DNA of 64,000 nt from positions 3,038,001 through 3,102,000 of the forward strand of contig NZ_CP132203.1 of assembly GCF_030719035.1 (NCBI RefSeq), written 5' to 3'. The stretch comes from Hahella sp. HNIBRBA332. GTDB taxonomy: Bacteria; Pseudomonadota; Gammaproteobacteria; Pseudomonadales; Oleiphilaceae. A program made the translations under genes and the position numbers. Shown piece after piece: positions 44,696 to 53,801 of the stretch; position 1 is the first letter of the stretch; each line of letters starts with the position of its first letter. The notes under the pieces are model-generated. The model was given only the letters and a program-made list of their open reading frames with translations, ran no database searches and was not told the origin of the DNA.

Positions 44696-45910
44696 ATGCC
44701 TGCAGTAACCCGGTTCTGCAAACAATCCCGTCTATTATTATTTACTCTTGGTCTTTCCCTGCCATTCACCTCCTACGCCGACTTCGCAGAATGCGTGGCG
44801 GGGTTGCAGGAAAAAGCGAAACAGGAAGGGATTTCCGAGAGGGTCGTCAACGAGGCGTTAGGTCAAGTCAAACTCAGTCAACGCGTCATGGAACTGGACA
44901 GCAAGCAACCTGAGTTCATAGATACTTTCACCAATTACCTTAACCGCCGCGTTACGGATGAAAGGGTGAACAAGGGCCGCGAGATGCTGGCCAAACATCG
45001 CCCCCTGTTTGATCAGGTCGCTAAAGAGACCGGCGTTCCCGCTCAATATCTGGTCGCATTCTGGGGTTTGGAAACCAACTATGGCGGCTACACCGGTAAA
45101 ATGCCCATTATGGATTCCCTGGCCACCCTCGCCTGCGACCCACGCCGCAGCGCCTATTTCACCGGTGAACTAATGGCGGCGTTAAAGATCGTCGAGAAAG
45201 GCGATGTGACCGTGGACAAGATGCTCGGCTCCTGGGCCGGCGCCATGGGCAACTTCCAGTTCATGCCTTCCGTCTATCTCCAGTACGCAACCGACAAAGA
45301 CGGCGACGGCAAGCGCGACTTGTGGGGCAGCCTGCCTGACGCCGCCACTTCCGCCGGCTTATTCCTGAACGGGTTGGGCTGGCAAAACGGCTTTCGCTGG
45401 GGACGCGAGGTCAAGTTGCCAGAAAAATTCACTTATGGCGAGGCGGGACTAAAGCGCAGCAAAACGTTGTCAGAATGGAGCAAGTTAGGCGTCCTGGATG
45501 CAGACGGACGTAAAATGCCGGATCTGGACTTGCAAGCGTCGCTGATTATTCCCGCTGGCCACCTTGGTCCCAAGTTCCTGGTTTACGATAACTTCAAAGT
45601 CATCATGCGCTGGAACCGTTCTGAATCCTACGCCATTGCGGTGGGTCACTTGGCCGACCGTATCGCCGGCGCAGGACGCTTGCGGCAAACGCCGCCAGAT
45701 CTGCCGCGTCTGCCTTTGACCGCCGTCGCCGACTTGCAACAGAAGCTCACCGACAAAGGCTTCGATGCGGGCAAGCCTGACGGTATTATGGGACCAGCCA
45801 CCCGGGACGCCATCCGCGCTTTTCAGGAAAAGCAGGGTATGATCGCCGATGGCTACCCCAACCCGGAAGTCTTGCAGGCGCTGGACATCAAGATTCAATC
45901 AGAGTCGTGA
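44696..45910 (+). CDS. MltB-type lytic murein transglycosylase with peptidoglycan-binding domain
   Basis: The ATG at 44696 has AAGGA about 8 bases upstream and begins a signal peptide (ends TSYADF, about 29), so it is preferred over the longer frame from 44633. The 404-aa product has the SLT_2/MltB catalytic domain: Glu126 in FWGLETNYGGYTG, then GSWAGAMGNFQFMPSVYLQY, and a C-terminal PG_binding_1 domain (about 342-400, GKPDGIMGPATRDAIRAFQ). It cleaves the glycan strands of murein to anhydro-muropeptides in the periplasm. No lipobox is present, so it is soluble, unlike E. coli MltB. Confidence 0.92.
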   Translation: MPAVTRFCKQSRLLLFTLGLSLPFTSYADFAECVAGLQEKAKQEGISERVVNEALGQVKLSQRVMELDSKQPEFIDTFTNYLNRRVTDERVNKGREMLAKHRPLFDQVAKETGVPAQYLVAFWGLETNYGGYTGKMPIMDSLATLACDPRRSAYFTGELMAALKIVEKGDVTVDKMLGSWAGAMGNFQFMPSVYLQYATDKDGDGKRDLWGSLPDAATSAGLFLNGLGWQNGFRWGREVKLPEKFTYGEAGLKRSKTLSEWSKLGVLDADGRKMPDLDLQASLIIPAGHLGPKFLVYDNFKVIMRWNRSESYAIAVGHLADRIAGAGRLRQTPPDLPRLPLTAVADLQQKLTDKGFDAGKPDGIMGPATRDAIRAFQEKQGMIADGYPNPEVLQALDIKIQSES

Positions 45911-45915
45911 GCGCC

Positions 45916-45945
45916 CGCCCGCCCAATAACCTTGGGCGGGCGTTT
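45916..45945 (+). terminator. Rho-independent terminator of the transglycosylase gene
   Basis: CGCCCGCCCAA and TTGGGCGGGCG form a perfect 11-bp stem with a 5-base loop, followed by TTTAT. It begins 6 bases after the stop codon. There is no T-run on the minus strand, so it does not obviously serve cluster B. Confidence 0.8.
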
Positions 45946-46002
45946 ATCCGCTGACGCACGAATTAGATATGAAGCGGGGTTAGCTTCCCACGTAACGCCA
46001 AC

Positions 46003-46329
46003 TTACTTGGACGTTTCAGGCTGCGCGGCGGCTTCTTCTCTGAACATTTCGTAGTAACCTACTTGCCGCACAAACTCTTCACGGTCAATCGGCTTCAACA
46101 CTTCATCATTGATCAGCGATGCCGCGGAGTCGCCCAGGCCGGCGAGCTTACGCGGTTTCCTCCAGGGCACAATATAAAGCACCTGAGGCTGCTCCTGATT
46201 TCCACGCAAGGTTGCGCCATCCACGGTAATTACTTCTGTCTCCGCCTGCGCTAATGGACTGATGACCCACGCCGCTGCGATGAGACACAGACTGATAAAA
46301 ACATTCTTAGGCCGGGACTGACGGCTCAT
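46003..46329 (-). CDS. Small exported protein of the LRGxQEQPxVLYxVPWR family (cluster B copy)
   Basis: The product is 108 aa with a signal peptide (ends PLAQAE, about 29). LRGNQEQPQVLYIVPWRKP and the following VLKPIDREEFVRQVGYYEMF match the 93-aa protein at 21192-21473. It is the last gene of cluster B, 14 bases after a TPR lipoprotein gene, exactly as its paralogue follows one in cluster A. The function is unknown. Confidence 0.75.
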   Translation of the reverse strand: MSRQSRPKNVFISLCLIAAAWVISPLAQAETEVITVDGATLRGNQEQPQVLYIVPWRKPRKLAGLGDSAASLINDEVLKPIDREEFVRQVGYYEMFREEAAAQPETSK

Positions 46330-46343
46330 ACCCCGCCCTCCTG

Positions 46344-46952
46344 TTACTGTATGCGGCTCTGCAGATCAACAATCCAACGATTGACTTCATCGTCGGGTTG
46401 CGCCTGCAGGCTTTGATAAATCTGATATTGCTCCAACGCTTCCTGCAATTTGCCCATGTACAAATCATAGGTAATTCCCAGATTCAACCGGGCAGGCGCG
46501 TAGGAGCCGTCAACGGCGATCGCCTTGCGGTAATACTCTTCCGCCTCAGTGAACTTACCCTGGCGGCGAGCCAGATATCCCAACAGGGAGTACCCTTCAG
46601 GATTCAGCCCGTTGACGCTGACCGCCTTTTCGAACATCGCCTGCGCCTGATCAGGCGCATCGGTATTCATATAAATGATGCCCATATTGATATAGGGGCC
46701 TGAAAGCTGGGGATAGTCTTCACTCACCGCCTGAAATTTTTTCAGCGCGGAACCAAAATTACGAGCCTTTTGCTCACGCAATGCGTCCACATATTGACTG
46801 CGCGCGCCCTCAGGGACCTGGGAAACGTCGACGCCGCCTGTGGCCCCGCCGACCGATGATTTCTGGGGCGCGCCGGAGCATGCCGCCAGCAACAGAGTCA
46901 ATGCCAGACCACCAACGCGAATACTGCTTTTACGACTAAAGAATGTTTTCAC
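46344..46952 (-). CDS. TPR lipoprotein (cluster B copy)
   Basis: A GTG start at 46952 gives 202 aa with a lipobox LLLAACSG (Cys about 25). Three or so TPRs follow: YINMGIIYMNTDAPDQAQAMF, YSLLGYLARRQGKFTEAEEYY and LNLGITYDLYMGKLQEALEQY. The last block and the C-terminal WIVDLQSRIQ are mirrored in the cluster A copy (WIADLERRIQ). The start overlaps the 963-aa gene by 17 bases, as its paralogue overlaps by 23. Confidence 0.85.
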   Translation of the reverse strand: MKTFFSRKSSIRVGGLALTLLLAACSGAPQKSSVGGATGGVDVSQVPEGARSQYVDALREQKARNFGSALKKFQAVSEDYPQLSGPYINMGIIYMNTDAPDQAQAMFEKAVSVNGLNPEGYSLLGYLARRQGKFTEAEEYYRKAIAVDGSYAPARLNLGITYDLYMGKLQEALEQYQIYQSLQAQPDDEVNRWIVDLQSRIQ

Positions 46953-49827
46953 TGAACTCTGGGATCTCTTCCGATTTTTGATAGCGTGCGGGGAACAGCT
47001 TTTTCAGCGCTTCAAAGCTGTTTTTCACCCACTCATCGTAGGTACCGCTCCAACTCCGCTGTGCGTTCGCCTCATGCAGTTCAATCGCGTTTTCCTCGAA
47101 GGGGTACGCCTGCTCCTCCAGCAACAACTGATATTGCTCCAATTCAAGTTCATTGAGATTGCGGGGACGCTCAGAATCCAGCAGGTCGCGGCTGAGCTGA
47201 GAATAGATCTCTCCCATGCGATAGGAAGAACGCGTGGTAAATTCCGCTATACGATAGTTTGCTGTTTTCTTGTAGGCGGCCATCGCTCGCTTCATCGCAT
47301 CCTGCTTGGAGCGCAAAGAGTTTTGCAGCGGCGCGGTCAGCTTGATGCTCTTGAACTGAATGAAGGCGTCATCCGCCAGTACGCTGGAGGACTTCGCCGC
47401 CAGATAGCGCATACGGTCAGAGCCTTTCGATCCAGCGGCGTCATATCCCTGCACCACCTTCTGCAGCCAGAAACGTTGTTTGATGGGGTCATTCGCCTTG
47501 GCGTACAACTCGCTCAGCGTATAGCCAGCTTCCGCCGCCATATCCGCTGGCTCAGGATAGCTGTTGGCGTAATCCCGGTAGGTGTCGATGGCTTTCTGGA
47601 TCTGGCCGCTCTTCTCGTACAGTTCCGCCGATAACAGCAACGACTCGCGACGGGTTTCGCCGTCAGGATGACTCTGCGAAATCACCGCCAACTCGCCAGC
47701 GGCTGCGTCCCATTGCTCAGTGTTGCGATAGGCCATCGCCAACTTGGCGGGCACGTCTTTCGCCAGTTCATGCTGCGGATAGCGCTGGCGGAAACTCTTC
47801 AGAACCGAGATTGCCCTGTCCCATTGCCCCTGCTGCAGCATGTAGGTGGCGGCGTCATAATCTGCATTCGCGCGCACCGACGCAGTGGGAGCCGCCTGCC
47901 CAACACGCAAAAACTGATCAATAGCGCCATTGACGTCATTGGCCGCCAGCATTAGTTCGCCCTGCTTGTAAATACTGGCGGCGAGCAGTTCGACAATCTC
48001 GCCGCGCCGCCTGTCATTCGCCGGCATGAGCGCCAACACGCGGGTGTAGGATTTTTCCGCCTCCGCGTATTGCTTAAGTTCAAACTGGCTGTGACTGATG
48101 ATCAACCAGGCGCCCAGCAAGGACGCATTGTCCGGCGGCGGCGTGCGTTGCGTCAGGCGTTGCGCCACATCGATCGCGCGCGGGTAATCCTTCATTGCGA
48201 ACAGCTTTTCCGCCGCCGAAGCCATGACAGCGCCCGCTCTGGGATCGGACGCATAAGATTGGGCGAAGCGAATCTGGCTTTCAATTTTGCGCAACTCAAT
48301 CTGCGCGCGCTCGGCTTCAGCAGAGTCTGACGCTAATTCATCAAAAGCGGTTATCGCCGCATACCCCGCCTCGGCGCCTTTGGCGAAGCCCTTGTATTCA
48401 TACGCCGCTTTTTCGTAGGCGACTATTGCCTCTTCGTATCGCTGCACGGCGAATAGGGTTTCGCCACGCAGGAACACCATTTGAGGCGCTTTCGGATCTT
48501 GCGGGAAGGTATCCACAAATTCCTGATAGTATGCGGCCGCACTGGCGTACTCATCGCGCATGGCGGAACGCGCCTGTTGTGCGCTTATTTCCTTGCCGTC
48601 CAGCCCTTTCGTCCGACCATTGCGGGCCGTGGCGACATTGCGATCCAGCGTTTGCGCAGCGGCGTGATGATGCGTAGCCAGTTCGTCGATATACACGCGC
48701 AGCTTTTCCGCTGTGAAGGCTTTAACCTTTTCGTCTTGCTGTCGCCAATAGAAGTCGCTGGTGACGCCATAGTTCTTCACAAACGCCGCCTTTTCCGGCA
48801 ACACGGAGCTGCCAAAGCCCGCTACGATGAGCGTTTGAATGACGCGCTCCTGATAATACGGCGACCATTTGCTGAGAGGATGCAGTTCGATAAAGCGTCG
48901 ATAAACGGACACTGCATCCGTATACCGCTCCTCTTTGACCAGCAGTTCGCCGTATTGCTGATAAATCAGATGCTCATAACTACGCGGACCGACTCTCGCA
49001 AACAAGCTTGTAACGGTATCTACGCCATCCAGATAATTGAAAGCGAAGCCCATTACCCGCAGCTGATCCTCCACCAGAGTACGGGACTCTTTCGACAACG
49101 CGTCCAAATCGTCCGACTCCGGCATCACCAGATCCAGCACTTTGACAAAGCTATCCAGAGAGGTTTCGTACTCTCCTTGCTTAAACAAGCTCCACCCATG
49201 CATGTACAGCGCCTGTTGCTCAAAGCCAGTTTTGGCGCCGCCGCCAATGACAGACTCAAAAGCGCGCTGAGAGGCGTCATAGTCGCCATTAGTGAACAAT
49301 ATCTCGCCGCGCCGGAACTGCGCCTCATAGAAATAAGGAGAACGCGGGAACTCTTTCACCAGGCGATTCAACGCTTTGAAGGAATCATCGCGACGCCCTT
49401 CCAGATCATAGGCTTTCGCCAACTGATACAACACCTGGTCGTTTTCCGCCCGATTGGGGTATTTCTTTAACAATCCCTCATAGGCGGAGATAGCAACAGC
49501 GAAATAAGCCGCCGAGCCTTCGGAATAGTCCACCACTTCCTGGGTCACAGATGACTCTTCATTGCGGATCATCTGTAAATCCGCCAGTCGGTAAAGAATC
49601 TTGGTGCGAGTTTCAGGGTCTTCGACAACGGTCAACAGATCCGTGTAATTAGCGATAACTTCATCAATATTGATGTTCACCGTTTCTTCGCCCTGATCCT
49701 CAATGATCGCGGGCTTCAAATCGGCGATGGTCGGCTGATCCGCAGCGCGACGACTTTCCTCGGAACCGGAAAACAGCGAACAGCCGCTCACGACGACCGC
49801 AATAGCGGTTAACATCAACGCCCTCAT
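46936..49827 (-). CDS. Large TPR-repeat lipoprotein (cluster B copy)
   Basis: The 963-aa product has a lipoprotein signal, MRALMLTAIAVVVSGCSLF, with Cys16. Dense TPR-like repeats cover the rest, for example YQLAKAYDLEGRRDDSFKAL and FRRGEILFTNGDYDASQRAF. The N-terminal IADLKPAIIEDQGEE and the C-terminal YDEWVKNSFEALKKLFPARY correspond to the same positions in the 933-aa cluster A protein. The difference in anchoring (lipoprotein here, soluble there) may reflect different places in the envelope. It overlaps the preceding gene by 4 bases. Confidence 0.85.
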   Translation of the reverse strand: MRALMLTAIAVVVSGCSLFSGSEESRRAADQPTIADLKPAIIEDQGEETVNINIDEVIANYTDLLTVVEDPETRTKILYRLADLQMIRNEESSVTQEVVDYSEGSAAYFAVAISAYEGLLKKYPNRAENDQVLYQLAKAYDLEGRRDDSFKALNRLVKEFPRSPYFYEAQFRRGEILFTNGDYDASQRAFESVIGGGAKTGFEQQALYMHGWSLFKQGEYETSLDSFVKVLDLVMPESDDLDALSKESRTLVEDQLRVMGFAFNYLDGVDTVTSLFARVGPRSYEHLIYQQYGELLVKEERYTDAVSVYRRFIELHPLSKWSPYYQERVIQTLIVAGFGSSVLPEKAAFVKNYGVTSDFYWRQQDEKVKAFTAEKLRVYIDELATHHHAAAQTLDRNVATARNGRTKGLDGKEISAQQARSAMRDEYASAAAYYQEFVDTFPQDPKAPQMVFLRGETLFAVQRYEEAIVAYEKAAYEYKGFAKGAEAGYAAITAFDELASDSAEAERAQIELRKIESQIRFAQSYASDPRAGAVMASAAEKLFAMKDYPRAIDVAQRLTQRTPPPDNASLLGAWLIISHSQFELKQYAEAEKSYTRVLALMPANDRRRGEIVELLAASIYKQGELMLAANDVNGAIDQFLRVGQAAPTASVRANADYDAATYMLQQGQWDRAISVLKSFRQRYPQHELAKDVPAKLAMAYRNTEQWDAAAGELAVISQSHPDGETRRESLLLSAELYEKSGQIQKAIDTYRDYANSYPEPADMAAEAGYTLSELYAKANDPIKQRFWLQKVVQGYDAAGSKGSDRMRYLAAKSSSVLADDAFIQFKSIKLTAPLQNSLRSKQDAMKRAMAAYKKTANYRIAEFTTRSSYRMGEIYSQLSRDLLDSERPRNLNELELEQYQLLLEEQAYPFEENAIELHEANAQRSWSGTYDEWVKNSFEALKKLFPARYQKSEEIPEFSENIL

Positions 49828-51746
49828 AAGCCGCCTCCGTCTGCGTCGAGAAGCTCATCGGACAAGCGAGTGCGCGCCAGTTTTGCGGAGGTCATGTAGT
49901 AGTTGACTTGATCTCTTTGCCGCAATAATTCATCTCTGGCCATGTCGCTGACGGTTGTTTTCGCCCGGGTCAGCGCGCGACGCACCTGATCGTTTAACTC
50001 CTGTAAACGGGGCTTGGCGCTATCCACCCTTTGTTCAAGCGTTTCCAATTGCTCTGACTTGGCGATGAGATTGTTGATTCTCACGCTGCGCAGTGAATAT
50101 TCTTTCAGCGCCGTATCCAGCGCCGCCAGTTCCTGCTTGGCTTCCCAAAGCCGTTCGGGAAACTCTTCACTGATAGTCCAGTTCAGAAAACCTTCCATAC
50201 GACGCAATTTATCTTCATATTCCGGCACATCTTCAGCCCAGTCAGGATCCTGCCGCATCAACTCAATGGTGCGTCTCGAACGTTCAATAATCGCCTTGTA
50301 TCCCAATTGGTCTTCCGTCAGAAAATAAGGACCGTCGCCGGCGGCTTCGCCTTCCGCTATGACCTGCGCCAACGCGTCGCGCTCGGCGCGAATGCGATCA
50401 GCGTCCAGGGACGTCATTTTTTCACGGGTTTCCCGAATGCGCTCTTCCCGCGCTATTCTTCGGGTATCGATCATCACGTCAAAGCTATCCACCTTGCGTA
50501 ACCATTCGTTCAAGGTGTTTTGCAGCAAAGTCAGTTCACGCAGCTCTTTGAGCACGCGCTGGAATTCTTCCTGGGCGACCAGGTGAGCCAGACTGTAAGT
50601 AGCCGGGCGCACATCCAGACGCCCGTATTCATCTACGCGGATGTTGTCATCGTCCAGGCGGGTGATATGCAGCTCCGGATCGCCGCCGAATTCGAGACTG
50701 TCGAACAGGCGATCTTCGTCCAGCTCAGCAATATTGGTTTCCAGCAGACGCAGGCTTTCCTGATATTGGGTGACGGCATTGGCGTATGCATTGAGCGCCT
50801 TCACCTTCTGCCCAAGCTGTTCATAGACATAGCCAATGGCGAAGTGAGACTCCTGAATAATGGGGTTGGCGGCTTGCTTGCTGCTCAAGGTTTGCAGTGA
50901 TTGGATCGCCAGACCGAACTCGCCGGAATTGGAGGACGCCAGGGCGTATCCGAACAGCGCCTGATCCGACCAGGGCCCATTAATGCGCACTTTGCGAAAC
51001 TCCGTCATGGCGCCGGCGTAATCGTTTTGCTCCATTCTAAGTACGCCGGTAGTCAGGCTGATTCTATCGCTTAACGCGTAAAACTCATTAGAGTCATCCT
51101 CGTCCCGCGGCGTCGGCGCGCTAACGCCCGCCAATCGACGCAGCGCCGCATCCAGATCGCCAAACTTCCTTTGGTTCAGAGCGAGGTTGTACTCCAGATA
51201 GGCGCGCCAGTAGGAGTCTTTCGGCAACGGCTGTAAAAATTCCTCCGCTGCGGTCAAATCCTCCAGCCCCAATGCAGTTTGCCCCTGAAGGTAAAAATAC
51301 TCTTCCAGCAGACCCGAGTCGGAGTCCTCCAACAATTCGCGATCAACGCGCTGGAATGAAGACTGGGCGTTCTCCCATTTCCGCATCTGGTAATACACTT
51401 TACCAAGGTAAAACCAAGCCTGATTACGGACTTCCGGGGTCACCTTGTCTTCCAGCAGGTTTTCAAAAATACGCTTGGCTTCATCCACCATGCCATAAGA
51501 AAGCAGCATCCCCCCTTTCAGCACCTGAGGGTGATCGCCATGGTGGGTGATATTGTTACGCAGCTCACCAATCGACAAATCCGTGAGCGCGCCGTAATAA
51601 CGCTGCTGATAGAACTCGAACAGCACTTTACCGTACTGCAAATCCAGCGCCCGCTCAGGCTTTTTCTCATCCGCAGCGAAGACGCTTTGCCCCAGGCTCG
51701 CCAGGACGAGAAGAGACGGTATTGTTTTTCTAAGTATTCTTTTCAT
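49824..51746 (-). CDS. TPR protein with coiled-coil C-terminus (cluster B copy)
   Basis: The 640-aa product has a signal peptide (ends SVFAAD, about 24). Helical repeats (about 30-330) include FYLGKVYYQMRKWENAQSSF and FGYALASSNSGEFGLAIQSL. A long coiled-coil-rich half follows (about 400-620). Layout and position match the 584-aa protein in cluster A, including the 4-base overlap with the next TPR gene. It is presumably a periplasmic partner of that protein. Confidence 0.8.
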   Translation of the reverse strand: MKRILRKTIPSLLVLASLGQSVFAADEKKPERALDLQYGKVLFEFYQQRYYGALTDLSIGELRNNITHHGDHPQVLKGGMLLSYGMVDEAKRIFENLLEDKVTPEVRNQAWFYLGKVYYQMRKWENAQSSFQRVDRELLEDSDSGLLEEYFYLQGQTALGLEDLTAAEEFLQPLPKDSYWRAYLEYNLALNQRKFGDLDAALRRLAGVSAPTPRDEDDSNEFYALSDRISLTTGVLRMEQNDYAGAMTEFRKVRINGPWSDQALFGYALASSNSGEFGLAIQSLQTLSSKQAANPIIQESHFAIGYVYEQLGQKVKALNAYANAVTQYQESLRLLETNIAELDEDRLFDSLEFGGDPELHITRLDDDNIRVDEYGRLDVRPATYSLAHLVAQEEFQRVLKELRELTLLQNTLNEWLRKVDSFDVMIDTRRIAREERIRETREKMTSLDADRIRAERDALAQVIAEGEAAGDGPYFLTEDQLGYKAIIERSRRTIELMRQDPDWAEDVPEYEDKLRRMEGFLNWTISEEFPERLWEAKQELAALDTALKEYSLRSVRINNLIAKSEQLETLEQRVDSAKPRLQELNDQVRRALTRAKTTVSDMARDELLRQRDQVNYYMTSAKLARTRLSDELLDADGGGL

Positions 51747-51783
51747 TGCCTCAGTGACTACCGGCTACCAGACACAGTTAAAA

Positions 51784-52380
51784 TTATTCCCATTCGACAA
51801 CGGTGAATTCAGGTTGGTACTTCTTGGTCGAGTCGGTAATGCGCAACTCCAGCGTTTTGATGTCAGAGCCTTTTTCAAATTTTTGCGTGGCGCCGCGCTT
51901 ATAGTCGCGACCATTGGGCCCTACTCCAGTGAAAAATGCGGTGATTTCATGTTCGCCGGTCTTCAGGTTGCCAATATGCAAACGCTGCATACCGCCTTTG
52001 TACAAGGCCTTGGCTTGACGCTGGGTATAAAGGTGACTAGCCACTGTTTCACCATCTATTTTGACTTCCACCGCATCCAGCTGGAAAAACTCGCCAACGT
52101 CGACGGAAAGAAACACTACGAACTGCGTACTGGCGGGAAACAGCAGATCTTCTTCCAGAATGAACAGGTCGCGATTCAGTTCAATGGCTTTCTGTTTAAG
52201 CGACTGCACCTGATCCACGATAGGCGTGTCAGGATCAACGGAGGCCATCTCTTCATCGTCAGCCAATTGCATCACATCAGCGGAAGCGGCGTCTTCAGCG
52301 TCCTCTTCCGCTCGGGCCATGGCCGACAACAGCAGCACAATCAGGAACAATGCATGGGCCAGGCTGTTTTTGTAATTCAT
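51784..52380 (-). CDS. Exported protein paralogous to the first gene of cluster A
   Basis: The 198-aa product has a signal peptide (ends SAMARAEE, about 24), an acidic stretch, a helix (LKQKAIELNRDLFILEEDLLFP) and a beta-rich domain with FLSVDVGEFFQLDAVEVKIDG and ALYKGGMQRLHIGNLKTGEH. These blocks align in order with the 177-aa protein at 26634-27167. No named family was recognised. It sits directly before the TPR genes in both clusters. Confidence 0.77.
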   Translation of the reverse strand: MNYKNSLAHALFLIVLLLSAMARAEEDAEDAASADVMQLADDEEMASVDPDTPIVDQVQSLKQKAIELNRDLFILEEDLLFPASTQFVVFLSVDVGEFFQLDAVEVKIDGETVASHLYTQRQAKALYKGGMQRLHIGNLKTGEHEITAFFTGVGPNGRDYKRGATQKFEKGSDIKTLELRITDSTKKYQPEFTVVEWE

Positions 52381-52434
52381 ACTTTCAATCCCAATTAAAT
52401 TGATCGCATCCTGTAATGGATAACCTCACCGCTA

Positions 52435-53571
52435 TCAGTACGAAGCGGTGACGAAAAAGCGAATAACGGTGGCGTCAAATTCGTACAAAGGCTCTTCTCC
52501 CGGCGCAAAGCCAGTTCGCGTCACGTCGCGGAAGTCCTCGTACTCAAATTTCATAAAGTCGACGAACAAATTGACGCTGCCTTTTTCAATAAACGAAAAG
52601 CCCTTATTGAACTCATAAGTCAAACCAACGCCCACGCTGTCGCCGCTATAAGTGCTCAACTCCTTGTCGCGCCCCATAAAAGTACGAACGTCCTCGCCTT
52701 CAAACAGGTCGTCGTAAAACTCTGCTTTGGTCTGCTCGTAATGGCGGAACTTGAACTCGGTGATGAACTGGTCGCCGAACGGGTGCACATAGGCCAGCTC
52801 ATAGTTATAGCCCTTGATATTCCACGAGTCGGAAAAATACCGGAACTCCCCTTTGATAGCAGCCCGATATGGCAGGTAGTACATGCCTCGCAGCGCCACA
52901 GCGTTACTGGTGCGCGTCGTGGGATACTTTTCTATTCTGTACTCATAACCTTTCGGGCTGGTGGCGTCTAAAAAGCGGTATACCCGGTATGGGTTATTCA
53001 GATAGCCCTCATCCGTGATCGTCTCGATATCCAGGTTGAGCAGTGCGTTCTTGGTCAACACCTGAGTGACGCCAAGCCGGTAATGCTGGCGATCCACTTC
53101 CTCGTTAAGAGAAGGGTCTAACTTACTGCGTACATTATCCCAGCCTTTTGAGTACCCCATGGTCAGGGTAGTCAGGTCGCCGAAAAAGTCCTGACTGATA
53201 TTGAAGTGAATGGACTCAGCGTCAAAATCGTTTTCCTGGCTGTTGGTATAGGCGAAGCTCATGATGGACTTGTTGTACAGATAGTCCACGCCCAGGCCAC
53301 CTTCGGTCCGCTCTTCTTCATAGGGAGTCGCCCGCGCCAGTACGTCCACGGATGCGGAGCTGACTGAGTCGACATAATAGTTGGCGCTCAAAGAGAAGCT
53401 GGCGTCGAAGTTCTTTCTTACCAGGACGGAAGGACCGTCGATCTCCATGCCCCCGCCTTCATAGCGGTGATACATCGCCTCCGCTTTCTCTTCCGGCAAC
53501 ACGGCGGCGCCAGCGGATAACGCCGTCGCCAAGAAACTGAATATCGCTGCAATGCGGTGTACGTTTTTCAT
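52435..53571 (-). CDS. DUF3570-like outer-membrane beta-barrel protein
   Basis: The ATG at 53571 (MKNVHRIAAIFSFLATALSAGA) opens a clear signal peptide and lies 1 base after the stop of the DUF4266-like gene, so the 36 residues encoded upstream are not part of the protein. The 378-aa product alternates hydrophobic and polar residues in about 14 or more short strands, and ends in an aromatic-rich final strand (DATVIRFFVTASY), as outer-membrane barrels do. The N-terminal ASFSLSANYYVDSVSSASVDVL block resembles DUF3570. I recall DUF3570 and DUF4266 genes occurring side by side in many bacteria; their function is unknown. Confidence 0.78.
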   Translation of the reverse strand: MKNVHRIAAIFSFLATALSAGAAVLPEEKAEAMYHRYEGGGMEIDGPSVLVRKNFDASFSLSANYYVDSVSSASVDVLARATPYEEERTEGGLGVDYLYNKSIMSFAYTNSQENDFDAESIHFNISQDFFGDLTTLTMGYSKGWDNVRSKLDPSLNEEVDRQHYRLGVTQVLTKNALLNLDIETITDEGYLNNPYRVYRFLDATSPKGYEYRIEKYPTTRTSNAVALRGMYYLPYRAAIKGEFRYFSDSWNIKGYNYELAYVHPFGDQFITEFKFRHYEQTKAEFYDDLFEGEDVRTFMGRDKELSTYSGDSVGVGLTYEFNKGFSFIEKGSVNLFVDFMKFEYEDFRDVTRTGFAPGEEPLYEFDATVIRFFVTASY

Positions 53572-53572
53572 A

Positions 53573-53794
53573 TCAGTTACAGCCGCAGCCTCCGCCAGCG
53601 CCGCCTTCGGCTCCACGCGCGCCCTCCCGGGCCTGATAGACGTGATGCATGTATGAACCAGCAATGCCGATACGGCCAAAGCTCATGATCGGGTCGGCGA
53701 GGTTATTACGCTCATAAGGCATAACCCAGGGTTCGAGACTGCTACAGCCCCCCAAAAGCATGGGAGCCAGCAGCAGGAATATCCACTTTTTCAT
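53573..53794 (-). CDS. DUF4266-like small lipoprotein with Gly/Cys tail
   Basis: The 73-aa product has a lipobox (LLGGCSSL, Cys17), the block PWVMPYERNNLADPIMSF that marks DUF4266, a His-His pair (GSYMHHVYQAREG) and a glycine-rich C-terminus ending GCGCN. About 56 residues would remain after processing. It is placed between the thioredoxin gene (7 bases) and the DUF3570-like barrel gene (1 base). The two tail cysteines could be redox-active, bind metal or be modified; this is not established. Confidence 0.82.
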   Translation of the reverse strand: MKKWIFLLLAPMLLGGCSSLEPWVMPYERNNLADPIMSFGRIGIAGSYMHHVYQAREGARGAEGGAGGGCGCN

Positions 53795-53801
53795 TGTTGT
53801 T

